A stretch of 52,764 bases of DNA. It comes from Planctomycetota bacterium. GTDB taxonomy: Bacteria; Planctomycetota; GCA-2746535. The stretch lies in contig NVWA01000037.1 of the NCBI GenBank assembly GCA_002746535.1, positions 1 to 52,764 on the forward strand, read 5' to 3'. The translations under genes and the position numbers were made by a program. Shown here one piece after another: positions 8,723 through 18,254 of the stretch (the stretch's first letter is position 1; every line of letters begins with the position of its first letter). Below the pieces are notes generated by a model, which ran no database searches, was not told where the DNA came from, and was given only the letters and a program-made list of their open reading frames with translations.

Positions 8723-10016
8723 CATCTTCTACCCACCCGAAATATTTCTTTGCTCGATCAATATATTCTCGAGTTTTTATTCTCAATTGTGGACTAATAT
8801 TTGTCCGACTAACATGATCATATAATTCTTTACCAAACTTATAAACATTATCAGGTGACTTCATTAAAGCTGACAACGCTAACATTTGAATTGAATGCCT
8901 TCGAACACCTAGCTCTCCTTTTAAGGACATCTGATTTAGTCCAAATTCATAAGCTTCTTTATATTTACTATTTCGGATTTCATTTAAATGATACTTATCT
9001 GCAATTGCCCCAGACTTCAATTCATATTGAAAAATCTCATTTTGAGTCCAGCTATATTTCATTTTATCGTAACCGTAAAGAAAATTTAATGCATGTATCG
9101 CCAAATCATTCGAAATAATCGCCTCTTCAGGAGTACGATGTTCAGTGAAAAAGGTCTCACTAATATTTTTAATCAATAGCTTTCTTTCATCTATTATTTT
9201 CTGAAAAGATGTGCAAACAAATTCACTGAACACCATTAATTCTTTCGCTTTCGCTCCTTGAATATCAAACATCGTAAAATCATTAGAAGAAAAGAGGCAA
9301 GTTTGGCAAACACAAACATCCAATAAGCTATAATCAATATACTCATGACTACCTATAGAAGTCTTGTAAAGATCAACATCAAATTTATCTGGCTCATCTA
9401 AAATAGTTCTCGTTTTAAGTGCAAACATTCTCACTAAATCTGAACTTTTGCAAAATTGACAGACGGACTGCCTTAACAACAATGAAGAGTTTTCAGGCTT
9501 CACATAATCTTTCAATTCACTTACATCATGACTTACTTGCTTTAAAATATCGCTACCGATAGGAGATGACTCATTTACTTGACTGGTGTTTTCATTTTTT
9601 CCCAAAACTCCTTGGACATTCGTTTCTTCAACAAAACTATCCGTTGATAAAAAAGGTTTTTGTAAACGTTCTAAATGAAATAATAATTCACTCTCGCTTA
9701 TTGGCTCAACAAGTATTTCACTCACACCCGTATTTAAAAAAGTAAGATCTCTAAGTGTGTTTCTTTTTGCAGTAAACAATATTATTGGAATAGGACCTAT
9801 ATCTAACTCTTTTAATTTTTTTAAATAATCGGCCGTAGACAAACTAGACATGCCGTCAGCGGCAATGATAAAATCAGGGTTTTGCATTTTAGTAATAGTA
9901 AACATTGCACCACCATTATCAGCTTCAACTACAGAATACTTATTTGCGGATAATACCTTATGCAATTCATAACGAAAATTTTTATCTGGATGAGCTAAAA
10001 GAACTTTTGGAGGCAT
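8706..10016 (-). CDS. Pseudo-receiver domain protein with a DUF2225-like zinc/helical domain
   Basis: The 436-residue protein starts with a receiver-type fold (about 1-120) whose phosphorylation residues are altered. The acidic pair is replaced by His-Pro (LAHPDKN), the phospho-acceptor position by alanine (IIAADGM), and the conserved lysine by glutamate (ILVEPIS). Only the Thr switch remains (LFTAK). After a linker (120-185), two cysteine pairs (VCQFCKSS and CVCQTCLFSS) and a helical region resemble DUF2225 proteins, a family of unknown function with a zinc knuckle and TPR-like helices. It lies 26 bp after lpxA and ends the operon, so it may be co-expressed with envelope biogenesis. It is probably not a phosphorylation-controlled regulator. 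Confidence 0.65.
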   Translation of the reverse strand: MPPKVLLAHPDKNFRYELHKVLSANKYSVVEADNGGAMFTITKMQNPDFIIAADGMSSLSTADYLKKLKELDIGPIPIILFTAKRNTLRDLTFLNTGVSEILVEPISESELLFHLERLQKPFLSTDSFVEETNVQGVLGKNENTSQVNESSPIGSDILKQVSHDVSELKDYVKPENSSLLLRQSVCQFCKSSDLVRMFALKTRTILDEPDKFDVDLYKTSIGSHEYIDYSLLDVCVCQTCLFSSNDFTMFDIQGAKAKELMVFSEFVCTSFQKIIDERKLLIKNISETFFTEHRTPEEAIISNDLAIHALNFLYGYDKMKYSWTQNEIFQYELKSGAIADKYHLNEIRNSKYKEAYEFGLNQMSLKGELGVRRHSIQMLALSALMKSPDNVYKFGKELYDHVSRTNISPQLRIKTREYIDRAKKYFGWVEDESYWK

Positions 10017-10042
10017 TAAATAAAATCCTTTTATCTATTAAA

Positions 10043-10891
10043 CTAATTGGCTATAGAGTTGATCGATCTAATATTACTATCGCTTCCAGGAACTTTATTA
10101 GGATTAGTCTCCCGAAATCTACCACCACTCCTATCTGATTTTAATAAAGACCTAACTAATTCTTGAACTTCTACTACTTCATACTCCTCACTATTTTCAA
10201 GTTCATTTATTGCTTGCTTGATATTTAAATCAGAGCGATAAAGTAGCCGATGAGCAACCTTCAAAGCTAATATTGATTCACGTGAAATTTTCTTTCGTCT
10301 TAAACCAACCAAATTCAATCCTCTGACTTTTCCAGGGGAACCAGCAAACATCATATATGGCGGAACATCAATTGAAGCTGCTGATGTAGCTTGTACAAAA
10401 GCATGTTGTCCAATTGTTACAAATTGGTGATAGCCAGACTGAGCACCTAAAATTGCAAAATCTTCAACTACCACATGACCTGCCAAACCAGCATATGCTG
10501 AAATAACCACATCATCACCAATAACACAATCATGTGCAATGTGAACATAACACTGAAATAAATTTCGGCTACCTATAATTGTTTCCCCATTTCCAAATTC
10601 AGTGCCTCGATTAACAGTAACACATTCTCGAAAAGTATTATCATCACCAATAGTAAGTGTTGTCATTTCACCATGGAATTTCAAATCTTGTGGAACGCCT
10701 CCTATCACCGAGCCAGTATAAAAGTGGTTTCTTTCACCAACCGTAACCAGCTTTTTAATAGTCACATTGTTATCAAGAATACAATCATCACCAATCTCGA
10801 CATCTTCATCTATAAAACAAAAAGGACCAATAGAAACATTTTTTCCAACTTTTGCTTTTGGGTGAATATAGGCCAAACTACTTATTGTCAT
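10043..10891 (-). CDS. lpxA: Acyl-ACP--UDP-N-acetylglucosamine O-acyltransferase LpxA
   Basis: The 282-residue left-handed beta-helix enzyme has hexapeptide repeats through residue 190 and the helical C-terminal cap typical of LpxA. The catalytic-histidine segment is YVHIAHDCVIGDD, and GGVPQDLKFHGE matches the family. It catalyses the first step of lipid A synthesis, adding a 3-hydroxyacyl chain to UDP-GlcNAc in the cytosol. The start lies five bases after the lpxC-fabZ stop, so the three lipid A genes lpxD, lpxC-fabZ and lpxA form an uninterrupted block. Length is slightly above E. coli LpxA because of a polar tail. Confidence 0.95.
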   Translation of the reverse strand: MTISSLAYIHPKAKVGKNVSIGPFCFIDEDVEIGDDCILDNNVTIKKLVTVGERNHFYTGSVIGGVPQDLKFHGEMTTLTIGDDNTFRECVTVNRGTEFGNGETIIGSRNLFQCYVHIAHDCVIGDDVVISAYAGLAGHVVVEDFAILGAQSGYHQFVTIGQHAFVQATSAASIDVPPYMMFAGSPGKVRGLNLVGLRRKKISRESILALKVAHRLLYRSDLNIKQAINELENSEEYEVVEVQELVRSLLKSDRSGGRFRETNPNKVPGSDSNIRSINSIAN

Positions 10892-10896
10892 ATTAA

Positions 10897-12210
10897 TTAC
10901 TTTCTTTTTACTAAAATAAACTTAATTACAGCTTCTGATACTAATTTATCACCAACATAACATCGAGCATGAACTTTGCCTTTAGTTGGCTTATCTTTTG
11001 GCTTCATCGAAATAACATCACCCACAATTCTTAATTGATCGCCAGGTATAACTTGTTTTCTTAATTTCACACCATCTACTGTTAACAAAAATGGTATTAA
11101 ACTTTCATCTTGATTTTTTACTCTAAATAGCAAACCCGCCGTTTGAGCCATGGCTTCAATCTGTAAAACACCAGGCATAACAGCACTTTCTGGAAAATGT
11201 CCTTGAAAGAATGGTTCATTCCCTGTAACGCTTTTAATTCCTATAATCTTATCATCACTCATTTCAATTATTTTATCTACCAATAAAAATGGGTAACGAT
11301 GTGGTATTAACTTTTTAATCTGCTCATAACTTAATGTGTCGAATACTTCCATCTGATCTTTCAAACTTTTTTTAATTTTATTAATTAATTGATTATTTTC
11401 AAAATGCCCACTCTTATTGGCAATTATATGCATATTTACATCAAAACCCAATAATGATAAATCGCCTATCAGATCAAGTATTTTATGTCTAGCTAATTCA
11501 TTTTCAAACCGGAATTTATTTTCAATAGGAGAATCACCATCAATAACCAAAGTATTGGTCGTGTTAGCTCCTTTTCCAAAACCAGCTAACTGTAACTTTT
11601 CAGCTTCAACTTTCAGACAGAAAGTTCGGGCCGGAGCTATTTCAGTCAAAAAGGTTTCAGGAGTAACATCAACTGAATAATATTGTGGGGAACAATCCAT
11701 TTCAGGATAATCTAAGGTGTATGATATTTTTAGACCTTTATCATAGGGTATCGCAATTATTGAGGCATTCTCATTGGAATAGGATACTTCCTTAACTAAA
11801 TTATAAATTTTCTTCTCACCCATTTGTTCAACTAAACCAGACTCTTTGATGGCATTAGCCTGCTCTTTAGAGCTTCCATCTAAACCAGGCAATTCAGGGC
11901 TATCAATTTCAACAATTACATTATCAACTTCCATTGCCTTAAAAGCAGCACAGAGATGCTCTGTTGTTTCTACTTCAAAAATAGAAGCCATAGAATCGTT
12001 CTGCATAGCAGTTCGTCTTCCTTTATTTACAAATCTACCATCAGCTAATATAATTTCAGGAGAGTCGCTTAAATCAACTCTTTTTAAAATAATACCAGAG
12101 TTAACTGGCGCAGGCTTTAACACCACTTCACACATTTCCCCTGAATGTAATCCAATACCTTTTAATTTTACTTCAGTTGCAAGAGTTTTTTGTTTTACAC
12201 TAACTGTCAT
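10897..12210 (-). CDS. lpxC-fabZ: Bifunctional UDP-3-O-acyl-GlcNAc deacetylase / 3-hydroxyacyl-ACP dehydratase (LpxC-FabZ fusion)
   Basis: One 437-residue chain joins two enzymes. LpxC (about 1-285) shows the zinc ligands His85 (TTEHLCAAF), His242 and Asp246 (RHKILDLIGDL), and the catalytic His269 (SGHFENN). FabZ (about 295-437) shows HRYPFLLVD, its catalytic His338 (QGHFPES) and Glu352 (PGVLQIEAMAQ). LpxC commits lipid A synthesis, while FabZ dehydrates 3-hydroxyacyl-ACP for fatty-acid elongation. The two compete for the same hydroxyacyl pool, so the fusion fixes their ratio. This fusion is known from Bacteroidetes and some PVC bacteria. It follows lpxD with one base between the genes. Confidence 0.95.
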   Translation of the reverse strand: MTVSVKQKTLATEVKLKGIGLHSGEMCEVVLKPAPVNSGIILKRVDLSDSPEIILADGRFVNKGRRTAMQNDSMASIFEVETTEHLCAAFKAMEVDNVIVEIDSPELPGLDGSSKEQANAIKESGLVEQMGEKKIYNLVKEVSYSNENASIIAIPYDKGLKISYTLDYPEMDCSPQYYSVDVTPETFLTEIAPARTFCLKVEAEKLQLAGFGKGANTTNTLVIDGDSPIENKFRFENELARHKILDLIGDLSLLGFDVNMHIIANKSGHFENNQLINKIKKSLKDQMEVFDTLSYEQIKKLIPHRYPFLLVDKIIEMSDDKIIGIKSVTGNEPFFQGHFPESAVMPGVLQIEAMAQTAGLLFRVKNQDESLIPFLLTVDGVKLRKQVIPGDQLRIVGDVISMKPKDKPTKGKVHARCYVGDKLVSEAVIKFILVKRK

Positions 12211-12211
12211 T

Positions 12212-13213
12212 TTACTTTAATAACTTTTTAACTTTCTTCATCAATGCTGGAAGCTGTCTAACACATACTTCCTGCTTCATATAATCTTTATGTTTAACAC
12301 CATAGAACCCAGACATTCTCGCTCCAGCTTCTACATCATGTCCAATGCCAGTTTTTGCAGCTACAATCACACCATCTCCAATACTTACATGACCAACAAC
12401 TCCACATTGACCGGCTAATATTACTCCATTTCCAATCTTACTACTGCCAGCAATACCAACTTGAGCCACGATGAAGCAACCTTCACCAATTTCAACATTA
12501 TGCCCAATTTGAACCAAATTATCTATTTTAGTATTTTTACCAATTTTCGTTGCATCAAATCGAGCTCGATCAATGCTAACATTTGCTCCAATTTCAACAT
12601 TTTCAGCGATTGTAACTATACCAACTTGGGGGATTTTTTCAATATCACCCTCCATTTCAAATCCAAAGCCATCACTACCTATTGTGGTATTAGAATGTAT
12701 AACAACATTCGCCCCAATTATGCATCCGTTATAAACAATAACTGATGGATATAAACGCGAATTCTTTCCAATGCGAACCCCTACACCAACAAAACAGTTA
12801 GCCCCTAAGACAACATTATCTTCGATGATAGCGTTCTCAGAAATCACACAATTATGTCCAATACTGCAATTTTCACCGATTTTTGCTGTATCATCAATGC
12901 TAGCTCTGTCAGAAATATAAATTTTTGAAGGTTTTTCTATCAAACCAAGCATTTTTATACAAACGGAAAAAGCACTTGAAGGATTGCTGACGGGTATTAA
13001 TTCTCCTTCAAAATCTCCATCAAAATCTAAAGGGACTAAAATAGCGGAAGCTTTTGAAGTAGACACTTGCTTAGCATATTTCGGATTGCCTAAAAAAGAA
13101 ATACTATTGGCACAACCTTTATCTAAAGAGGCAACCTTATCAATTGTGATGTCCTGGGATAAATCAATTGAAGCCCCCAGCTCTTTTATAATTTCTGACA
13201 ATAAGACACTCAC
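12212..13213 (-). CDS. lpxD: UDP-3-O-(3-hydroxyacyl)glucosamine N-acyltransferase LpxD
   Basis: The 333-residue protein has an N-terminal uridine-binding domain (ISFLGNPKYAKQ near 40-50), a long hexapeptide-repeat beta-helix, and a C-terminal helix ending KKVKKLLK. The catalytic segment VQIGHNVEIGEGC and SDGFGFEMEGD match LpxD. It adds the second, N-linked acyl chain to the LpxC product. AGGAGG-type spacing lies before the ATG (CACCTCCTT on the plus strand). It is followed at once by lpxC-fabZ. Confidence 0.95.
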   Translation of the reverse strand: MSVLLSEIIKELGASIDLSQDITIDKVASLDKGCANSISFLGNPKYAKQVSTSKASAILVPLDFDGDFEGELIPVSNPSSAFSVCIKMLGLIEKPSKIYISDRASIDDTAKIGENCSIGHNCVISENAIIEDNVVLGANCFVGVGVRIGKNSRLYPSVIVYNGCIIGANVVIHSNTTIGSDGFGFEMEGDIEKIPQVGIVTIAENVEIGANVSIDRARFDATKIGKNTKIDNLVQIGHNVEIGEGCFIVAQVGIAGSSKIGNGVILAGQCGVVGHVSIGDGVIVAAKTGIGHDVEAGARMSGFYGVKHKDYMKQEVCVRQLPALMKKVKKLLK

Positions 13214-13244
13214 ACTTCACCTCCTTTTTAAATATATAAACTAG

Positions 13245-13850
13245 CTATTTATTTTCTTTTTCGAGCGCTTGTTTTTTCAATACTCTCAATTTATTTTCAT
13301 ATCTTTGATTCAATTTATTATATATTGCTTTTGAAATATCATATTCCGCATTGTGATACAACACATCCGCAACATTCATCTGCATCAATGCTTTTTTCGC
13401 CTCTTCATTTTTTGGCATTGGCGGATGTGTTTGTAAAATCATAAAAAAACTTTTCTCTTCACCATAATCATTGATTGCTTTTTTTATATCACTTATCAAT
13501 TCTAAATATTGTTTTTGATATTCCATCGCAAGTCTAGCATTATTTAATTCTTGAAAAAACTTAAGCTCTTTTTCACCTTTCATTCCTAAAAACTGAAGCT
13601 CTAAAACTTCCTCTTCATCAGTAGACTCTTTAATATCTATTGAAATCTGTTTCAATTTTTTGTATCTATTCTCAAGGGCAACTTTAAATTTTGCTTTTGT
13701 TTTTTTCAAATCTGCTGCAAAATCAATTCGCTTCTTGTATACTTGCATAACCTTGGTCAAATCTACAAAAGCAATCTTCTTTTTATCTTGACTAAAAAGA
13801 TTGAAATTAAAAAGCGAAAAAGCTACTAATACTAAAAATGCTTGTCTCAT
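13245..13850 (-). CDS. OmpH/Skp-family periplasmic chaperone
   Basis: The 201-residue protein starts with a signal peptide (about 1-20, ending LFSQ) and then KKKIAFVDLTKVMQVYKK, the typical first strand of Skp. A long charged coiled-coil region follows. Skp trimers hold unfolded outer-membrane proteins in the periplasm before delivery to BamA. Its place directly after bamA (10 bp) and before lpxD is the classic bamA-skp-lpxD order. It is longer than E. coli Skp by about 40 residues, mostly in the C-terminal helical part. Confidence 0.85.
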   Translation of the reverse strand: MRQAFLVLVAFSLFNFNLFSQDKKKIAFVDLTKVMQVYKKRIDFAADLKKTKAKFKVALENRYKKLKQISIDIKESTDEEEVLELQFLGMKGEKELKFFQELNNARLAMEYQKQYLELISDIKKAINDYGEEKSFFMILQTHPPMPKNEEAKKALMQMNVADVLYHNAEYDISKAIYNKLNQRYENKLRVLKKQALEKENK

Positions 13851-13860
13851 ATTTATTCTC

Positions 13861-16473
13861 CTAAAATGGTGTTACAAAATTAAATGAAAATTTCTCAATG
13901 TCATCATCCTTGTCATCAATCAATGGAAAGGCATAATTTAATGAGATCGGCTGATTTGAAAGTTGAGGGATTCTAACCCTTATAGTCACACCCGCAGATA
14001 ACCTCAAATCCTCAAAATCGAAGTCTTGAGCATTTTCCCACACATATCCGGAATCAATGAATAATGCCAAGTAAATGGTTTGGTCAACTAATGGAATATT
14101 AAATTCTAAATTCCCCACTACTCTAAAGTTACCCGGGAAAACGTCACCTTTTATTTCTTCACCTTTATCATTAAATCCTTTAGATTCTCCTCTTGGCCCT
14201 AATTGATTAGCTTCAAATCCACGTACAGATGTAGGCCCTCCGGTGAAAAATCTATCGGACAAAGGAACAATCCCGCCATCGTAAGGGAAATTTGCAGCGA
14301 TCTCAAATCTAGTTGCAAAGAAAAAAGGATATCTCATTTTTGTTTCTTGGTTCACATTATAGTAAACAGGAAGGTAACCTTTAAATTCAAATTTTGTTTG
14401 GGTAAAATCTTTTTCCCCAAAGAATATTGATTCTCCTATCGTTTCACTTAAACTTATAAAGTAACCTGAAGTTGGGAAACTAAAGTTATTTCTCTTATCA
14501 TATTTTAGTCTAAATGTCAATGCACTTACTAAATACTCACCTTCCTCGTTGATGATTACCTGAGGTGCATCTTCATCAACATCATCAATTTCAATTCTCT
14601 CCAATCTAAATTGAAAATTTCCCCATAAATCACCCATTAATTGTTTGCCAAATCTGAATTCACCCCCTAATCGACCTTCATCATATTCGGAAAATTCTCT
14701 TTGTCTTAGATAGGACGACATACCGAAACTAAATTGGCGATCAAAGATTTTAGGATTATGAAAGCTAATAGAAAATCTTTGAGATTCAACGCCAGCAGCG
14801 GCACTAATAGCAAGAGTTTGCCCGCCACCTTTAAAATGACCTTTTCCTAGAATACTCATCCAGTTAAAATTACTCTCGCTTATCGAAACCGTTCCTACGG
14901 CACTGTCAATTTCATTAAATGCCGCACCAAACTGAACATTTCCAGAATCTGCTTCTTCAATTTCAACAATCAAATCACCTGTATCTTCACCGCTAGGAAT
15001 CATTTCGAATTTAAACTTACGAGGATCTTTACTTATGAAAGGCAGGCGTTGCAAATTTCTTTTACTTTGATTAAATTTAAAAGCATCATAATCATCACCA
15101 GGAAAAAGCTCCAACTGTCTTAAAAACACATTCTCCCTAGTAATATCATTGCCTCTAATATGAATCCGCCCAACTTTAATTTTACCTTTTTCTTTTATTT
15201 CATAAGTAATCTCAACAAGATGTCGGTCGGGATCAATCTTAATATCAGGATATACCAATGTAAATAACCGACCCTCATTTCCATATAACTTAGTAATTGC
15301 CTCAGAATCTTTCAAATATATATTGCGGGGATAATAGGGACTACCAGGGAAATTTTTTAAAGTAGATAGTAAATCTTCATCGGTGAAGAGTTCATTCCCT
15401 TTAAAATTAATTTTACTAATAATATATCTTGGACCTTCATAAATATTAAATGTAATAAAAACCTTATCTTTGCTTGTATTATATTCGAACGGCTCCACTT
15501 TAACTTTAGCGTCAACATATCCATGTTTATTATAGAATTGGACCAATTTAACCGGATCTTCAACAAATAAGCTTTGATCAAATTTTGTTTTTAACCAATA
15601 TTTACCGTATGGCTTAACACCAATCCCTGCATATTTAATTAGGTTTTTTTGACTAAATTGTTTATTCCCAATATATTCAAGCCCACCCATTTTTAATTTT
15701 GGACCTTTATCAACAATGAAAACAATTTTCTTTAGACCGCGCTCTAAAATTATAGCTGTTTTAACCTGAGCAAAATAATAAGATTTATCTTTATAGAATT
15801 CCTGGATTCGTTTTTTAATCGTACTGATTTCTCCATCATCTAAATAAAAATTATCTGCGTTTGAAAAGATTTGTTCTTTTAAATGTTTTTTGAGAGATCC
15901 AGCTGTTCCGCCTTTAACCTGTACTTTATAATTATCATACCAATCACGATCTTCAGCCACCTCTAACTCTATATAAACTCCCGTTATCGTTTCTTTTACA
16001 TTTGATTTAATATCGACAGAAAACCTTTGTTTATATAATCGCTGAATATCTTTGTCATACACTTTATTATCAAACTTTTTTCCTACTTCAGTATTTAACA
16101 AAGCTAAAATATGCTCTTCTTTTATATTTTTCAATCCATTAATTTTGATTGACCTTACGGTCTTATCAAACTTTTTTTCTACTACAGTTATATACAACCG
16201 TACATTTTTTAAACGACTATTAGGATCAGGCAAGATGGCCGATTTGAAAAAACCTGATTCCAGTAATTGGGCTCTATCTTTAGACCATATGGTCTGATCA
16301 AATTCATTATTAACTTTAGTATTTATTAAATCCAATATCTGCTTTTTAGAAATTAAATCGTTTCCATCAATACCTATGCTTTTTACAATTCTTTTATTTT
16401 GGGACAAAAGCATATTATGGAGAAAAATAAATAATAATAATAATAATAAGATAAATGATGGTTTAGAAGCCAT
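13861..16473 (-). CDS. bamA: Outer-membrane protein assembly factor BamA
   Basis: The 870-residue protein has a signal peptide with an unusual six-leucine core (residues 9-14), followed by POTRA repeats from about residue 30 to 510 and a 16-strand-type Omp85 barrel to the C-terminal phenylalanine. By eye I count six POTRA-like units, each starting with an IKINGL/IGNKQF-type strand, against five in E. coli. The conserved barrel-loop motif is TSVRGFEANQLGPRG. BamA inserts beta-barrel proteins in the outer membrane. The ATG lies inside the last codons of dnaB (11-bp overlap), implying coupled translation. Confidence 0.95.
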   Translation of the reverse strand: MASKPSFILLLLLLFIFLHNMLLSQNKRIVKSIGIDGNDLISKKQILDLINTKVNNEFDQTIWSKDRAQLLESGFFKSAILPDPNSRLKNVRLYITVVEKKFDKTVRSIKINGLKNIKEEHILALLNTEVGKKFDNKVYDKDIQRLYKQRFSVDIKSNVKETITGVYIELEVAEDRDWYDNYKVQVKGGTAGSLKKHLKEQIFSNADNFYLDDGEISTIKKRIQEFYKDKSYYFAQVKTAIILERGLKKIVFIVDKGPKLKMGGLEYIGNKQFSQKNLIKYAGIGVKPYGKYWLKTKFDQSLFVEDPVKLVQFYNKHGYVDAKVKVEPFEYNTSKDKVFITFNIYEGPRYIISKINFKGNELFTDEDLLSTLKNFPGSPYYPRNIYLKDSEAITKLYGNEGRLFTLVYPDIKIDPDRHLVEITYEIKEKGKIKVGRIHIRGNDITRENVFLRQLELFPGDDYDAFKFNQSKRNLQRLPFISKDPRKFKFEMIPSGEDTGDLIVEIEEADSGNVQFGAAFNEIDSAVGTVSISESNFNWMSILGKGHFKGGGQTLAISAAAGVESQRFSISFHNPKIFDRQFSFGMSSYLRQREFSEYDEGRLGGEFRFGKQLMGDLWGNFQFRLERIEIDDVDEDAPQVIINEEGEYLVSALTFRLKYDKRNNFSFPTSGYFISLSETIGESIFFGEKDFTQTKFEFKGYLPVYYNVNQETKMRYPFFFATRFEIAANFPYDGGIVPLSDRFFTGGPTSVRGFEANQLGPRGESKGFNDKGEEIKGDVFPGNFRVVGNLEFNIPLVDQTIYLALFIDSGYVWENAQDFDFEDLRLSAGVTIRVRIPQLSNQPISLNYAFPLIDDKDDDIEKFSFNFVTPF
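16432..16449 (-). repeat. In-frame trinucleotide repeat (TTA)6 in the BamA signal peptide
   Basis: Six consecutive TTA codons encode Leu9-Leu14 of BamA. The neighbouring sequence keeps a loose AAT/TAA periodicity. Confidence 0.85.
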
Positions 16474-17806
16474 GTTCCATTTCTAAATTCTCAAACCTTA
16501 ACTGCTCGCCTAAAAAGACTAAAGGGAATTTCCCGACGGCGCCATTTCTTTGTTTCACTATTATAAGTTCAGCTACATTTTCAGATTTCTCTTTGTTGTA
16601 TACCCACTCACGAAATAGCATTAAAATCACATCGGCATCTTGTTCTATACTACCAGACTCTCTTAAATCACTCATCATTGGTCGCTTATCTGTTCTTTCT
16701 TCAAGCTTACGACTTAGCTGGCTCATAGCAATTACAGGGATTTTAAGCTCCATAGCTAAAGCTTTTAAACTTCCTGATATTTTTGAAATCTCAATTTGCC
16801 GACTTTCAGTTCTTTCATTCATTCTCATCAATTGCAGATAATCAACAAAGATTGCTTTTATACCATACCGTTCTTTCAAACGCCTAGCACTCAATCTAAG
16901 TTCGAATGGAGAAATACCTGGAGTATCATCAATGAAGATACTAGCCTCCGATAATGTGTCGACGCAGTTTAATATGTTTGGTCGTTCTTCCGCTGGTAAT
17001 GTACCAGCTCTAAATTTGCCACTGTCAATTTTAGCGTGCATACAAAGCAAATTTTTTGCAATTTGATCACTTGCCATTTCTAAACTAAAAAAGGCAACCG
17101 GCGCATCTTCATTTATAGCCATATGTTTACAAATATTTAATGCCAAACTAGTTTTACCCATTGACGGTCGGGCTGCTAAAATAATTAATTCACCAGGATG
17201 AAAACCGAGTGTTAAACTATCTAATCTTCTAAATCCTGTACGTATTCCATCTCTTGGTTTCCAATTATTATCATCCAAATCATGTATCGTTTGTTTCAAT
17301 ATATCACGAAGGGGCAACGCATCTTTTTTTAATTCCGCTTCTGCAATTTCAAAAATAGCACTTTCAGTATCATCAATAATATCTTGAGCAGATTGACTGC
17401 CTTTAAAAATATTATTTATTGTTTTATTTGAGGTAATAATTAATTGTCTTAAAAGATATTTCTCTTTAACTATTTTTGCATGGGTTTCGCAATGAGCGGC
17501 AGTTGCTATTGAAGCCTGAATTTCGGCCAAATAACTAGCGCCACCAGCTTCTTCCAAAGTTCCTTTTTGAGTCAAAGCATTCCTAAGTGTTAATATATCT
17601 ATGCTTTCATGCTGGCCACATAGTGTGACAATGGCCTCAAAAATTACTTTGTGAGCACCCTTATAAAATTGTTCTGGTTTTAATAATGAAATGATAGTAA
17701 TAGGGACTTCTTCATCGATTAGACAAGCCCCTAGTATTGATCGTTCTGCGTCTAAATCTTGAGGAGGCAGTCGATCTTGAAAAGTAGAATCATTGCTGTT
17801 CATCAC
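16463..17806 (-). CDS. dnaB: Replicative DNA helicase DnaB
   Basis: The 447-residue protein has the N-terminal primase-interacting helical domain (about 12-115), a linker, and a RecA-type ATPase. Walker A is ARPSMGKTS (residues 212-220), and the Walker B region is IFVDYLQLM. SDLRESGSIEQDAD and the C-terminal RNGAVG are family marks. It is the hexameric 5'-3' helicase of the replication fork. It is co-transcribed with ribosomal genes upstream, overlapping rplI by 17 bp, and with bamA downstream. No intein is present. Confidence 0.97.
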   Translation of the reverse strand: MMNSNDSTFQDRLPPQDLDAERSILGACLIDEEVPITIISLLKPEQFYKGAHKVIFEAIVTLCGQHESIDILTLRNALTQKGTLEEAGGASYLAEIQASIATAAHCETHAKIVKEKYLLRQLIITSNKTINNIFKGSQSAQDIIDDTESAIFEIAEAELKKDALPLRDILKQTIHDLDDNNWKPRDGIRTGFRRLDSLTLGFHPGELIILAARPSMGKTSLALNICKHMAINEDAPVAFFSLEMASDQIAKNLLCMHAKIDSGKFRAGTLPAEERPNILNCVDTLSEASIFIDDTPGISPFELRLSARRLKERYGIKAIFVDYLQLMRMNERTESRQIEISKISGSLKALAMELKIPVIAMSQLSRKLEERTDKRPMMSDLRESGSIEQDADVILMLFREWVYNKEKSENVAELIIVKQRNGAVGKFPLVFLGEQLRFENLEMEHGF

Positions 17807-18242
17807 TCAATATGGATATCTTTAAAGTTGACTCCACATCTGGTGCTAGATGAATCAAAACTGAAAATTCACCAGTACTTCTAATTGCTTCTTCAAAACG
17901 AACAGTTCTTCTGTCGACAGTAATTCCTTTTTCAGATAAGGCATTAACAATATCAGCTTCTGAAACAGAGCCATAAAGATTATTCTCTTCATTGACTTTG
18001 TATTTCAATTCTAAACTAATTTCGTTAATTTTTTCTGCAAGACTTCTCTTTTCTGTGAGCTCTTCTTCTTTTTTAACAGCTAACAGTTTTTTTTGCTGAG
18101 CAACTTCATTTTTATTTGCATCAGTAATTCGAATTGCCTTACCTTGCGGTAATAAATAGTTTCTAGCATAACCAGCTTTTACACTGACAATATCGCCAAT
18201 AAAACCTAACTTGTGAATCGATTGTTTTAATAATAATTCCAC
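17790..18242 (-). CDS. rplI: 50S ribosomal protein bL9
   Basis: The 150-residue protein shows the N-terminal L9 signature (LGFIGDIVSVKAGYARNYLLPQG), a long connecting helix and a C-terminal domain. It binds 23S rRNA domain V. It sits in the common rpsF-rpsR-rplI-dnaB cluster. Its 3' end overlaps dnaB by 17 bp. A GGAGC ribosome-binding site precedes the ATG. Confidence 0.97.
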   Translation of the reverse strand: MELLLKQSIHKLGFIGDIVSVKAGYARNYLLPQGKAIRITDANKNEVAQQKKLLAVKKEEELTEKRSLAEKINEISLELKYKVNEENNLYGSVSEADIVNALSEKGITVDRRTVRFEEAIRSTGEFSVLIHLAPDVESTLKISILSDEQQ

Positions 18243-18254
18243 GAATTTGCTCCT

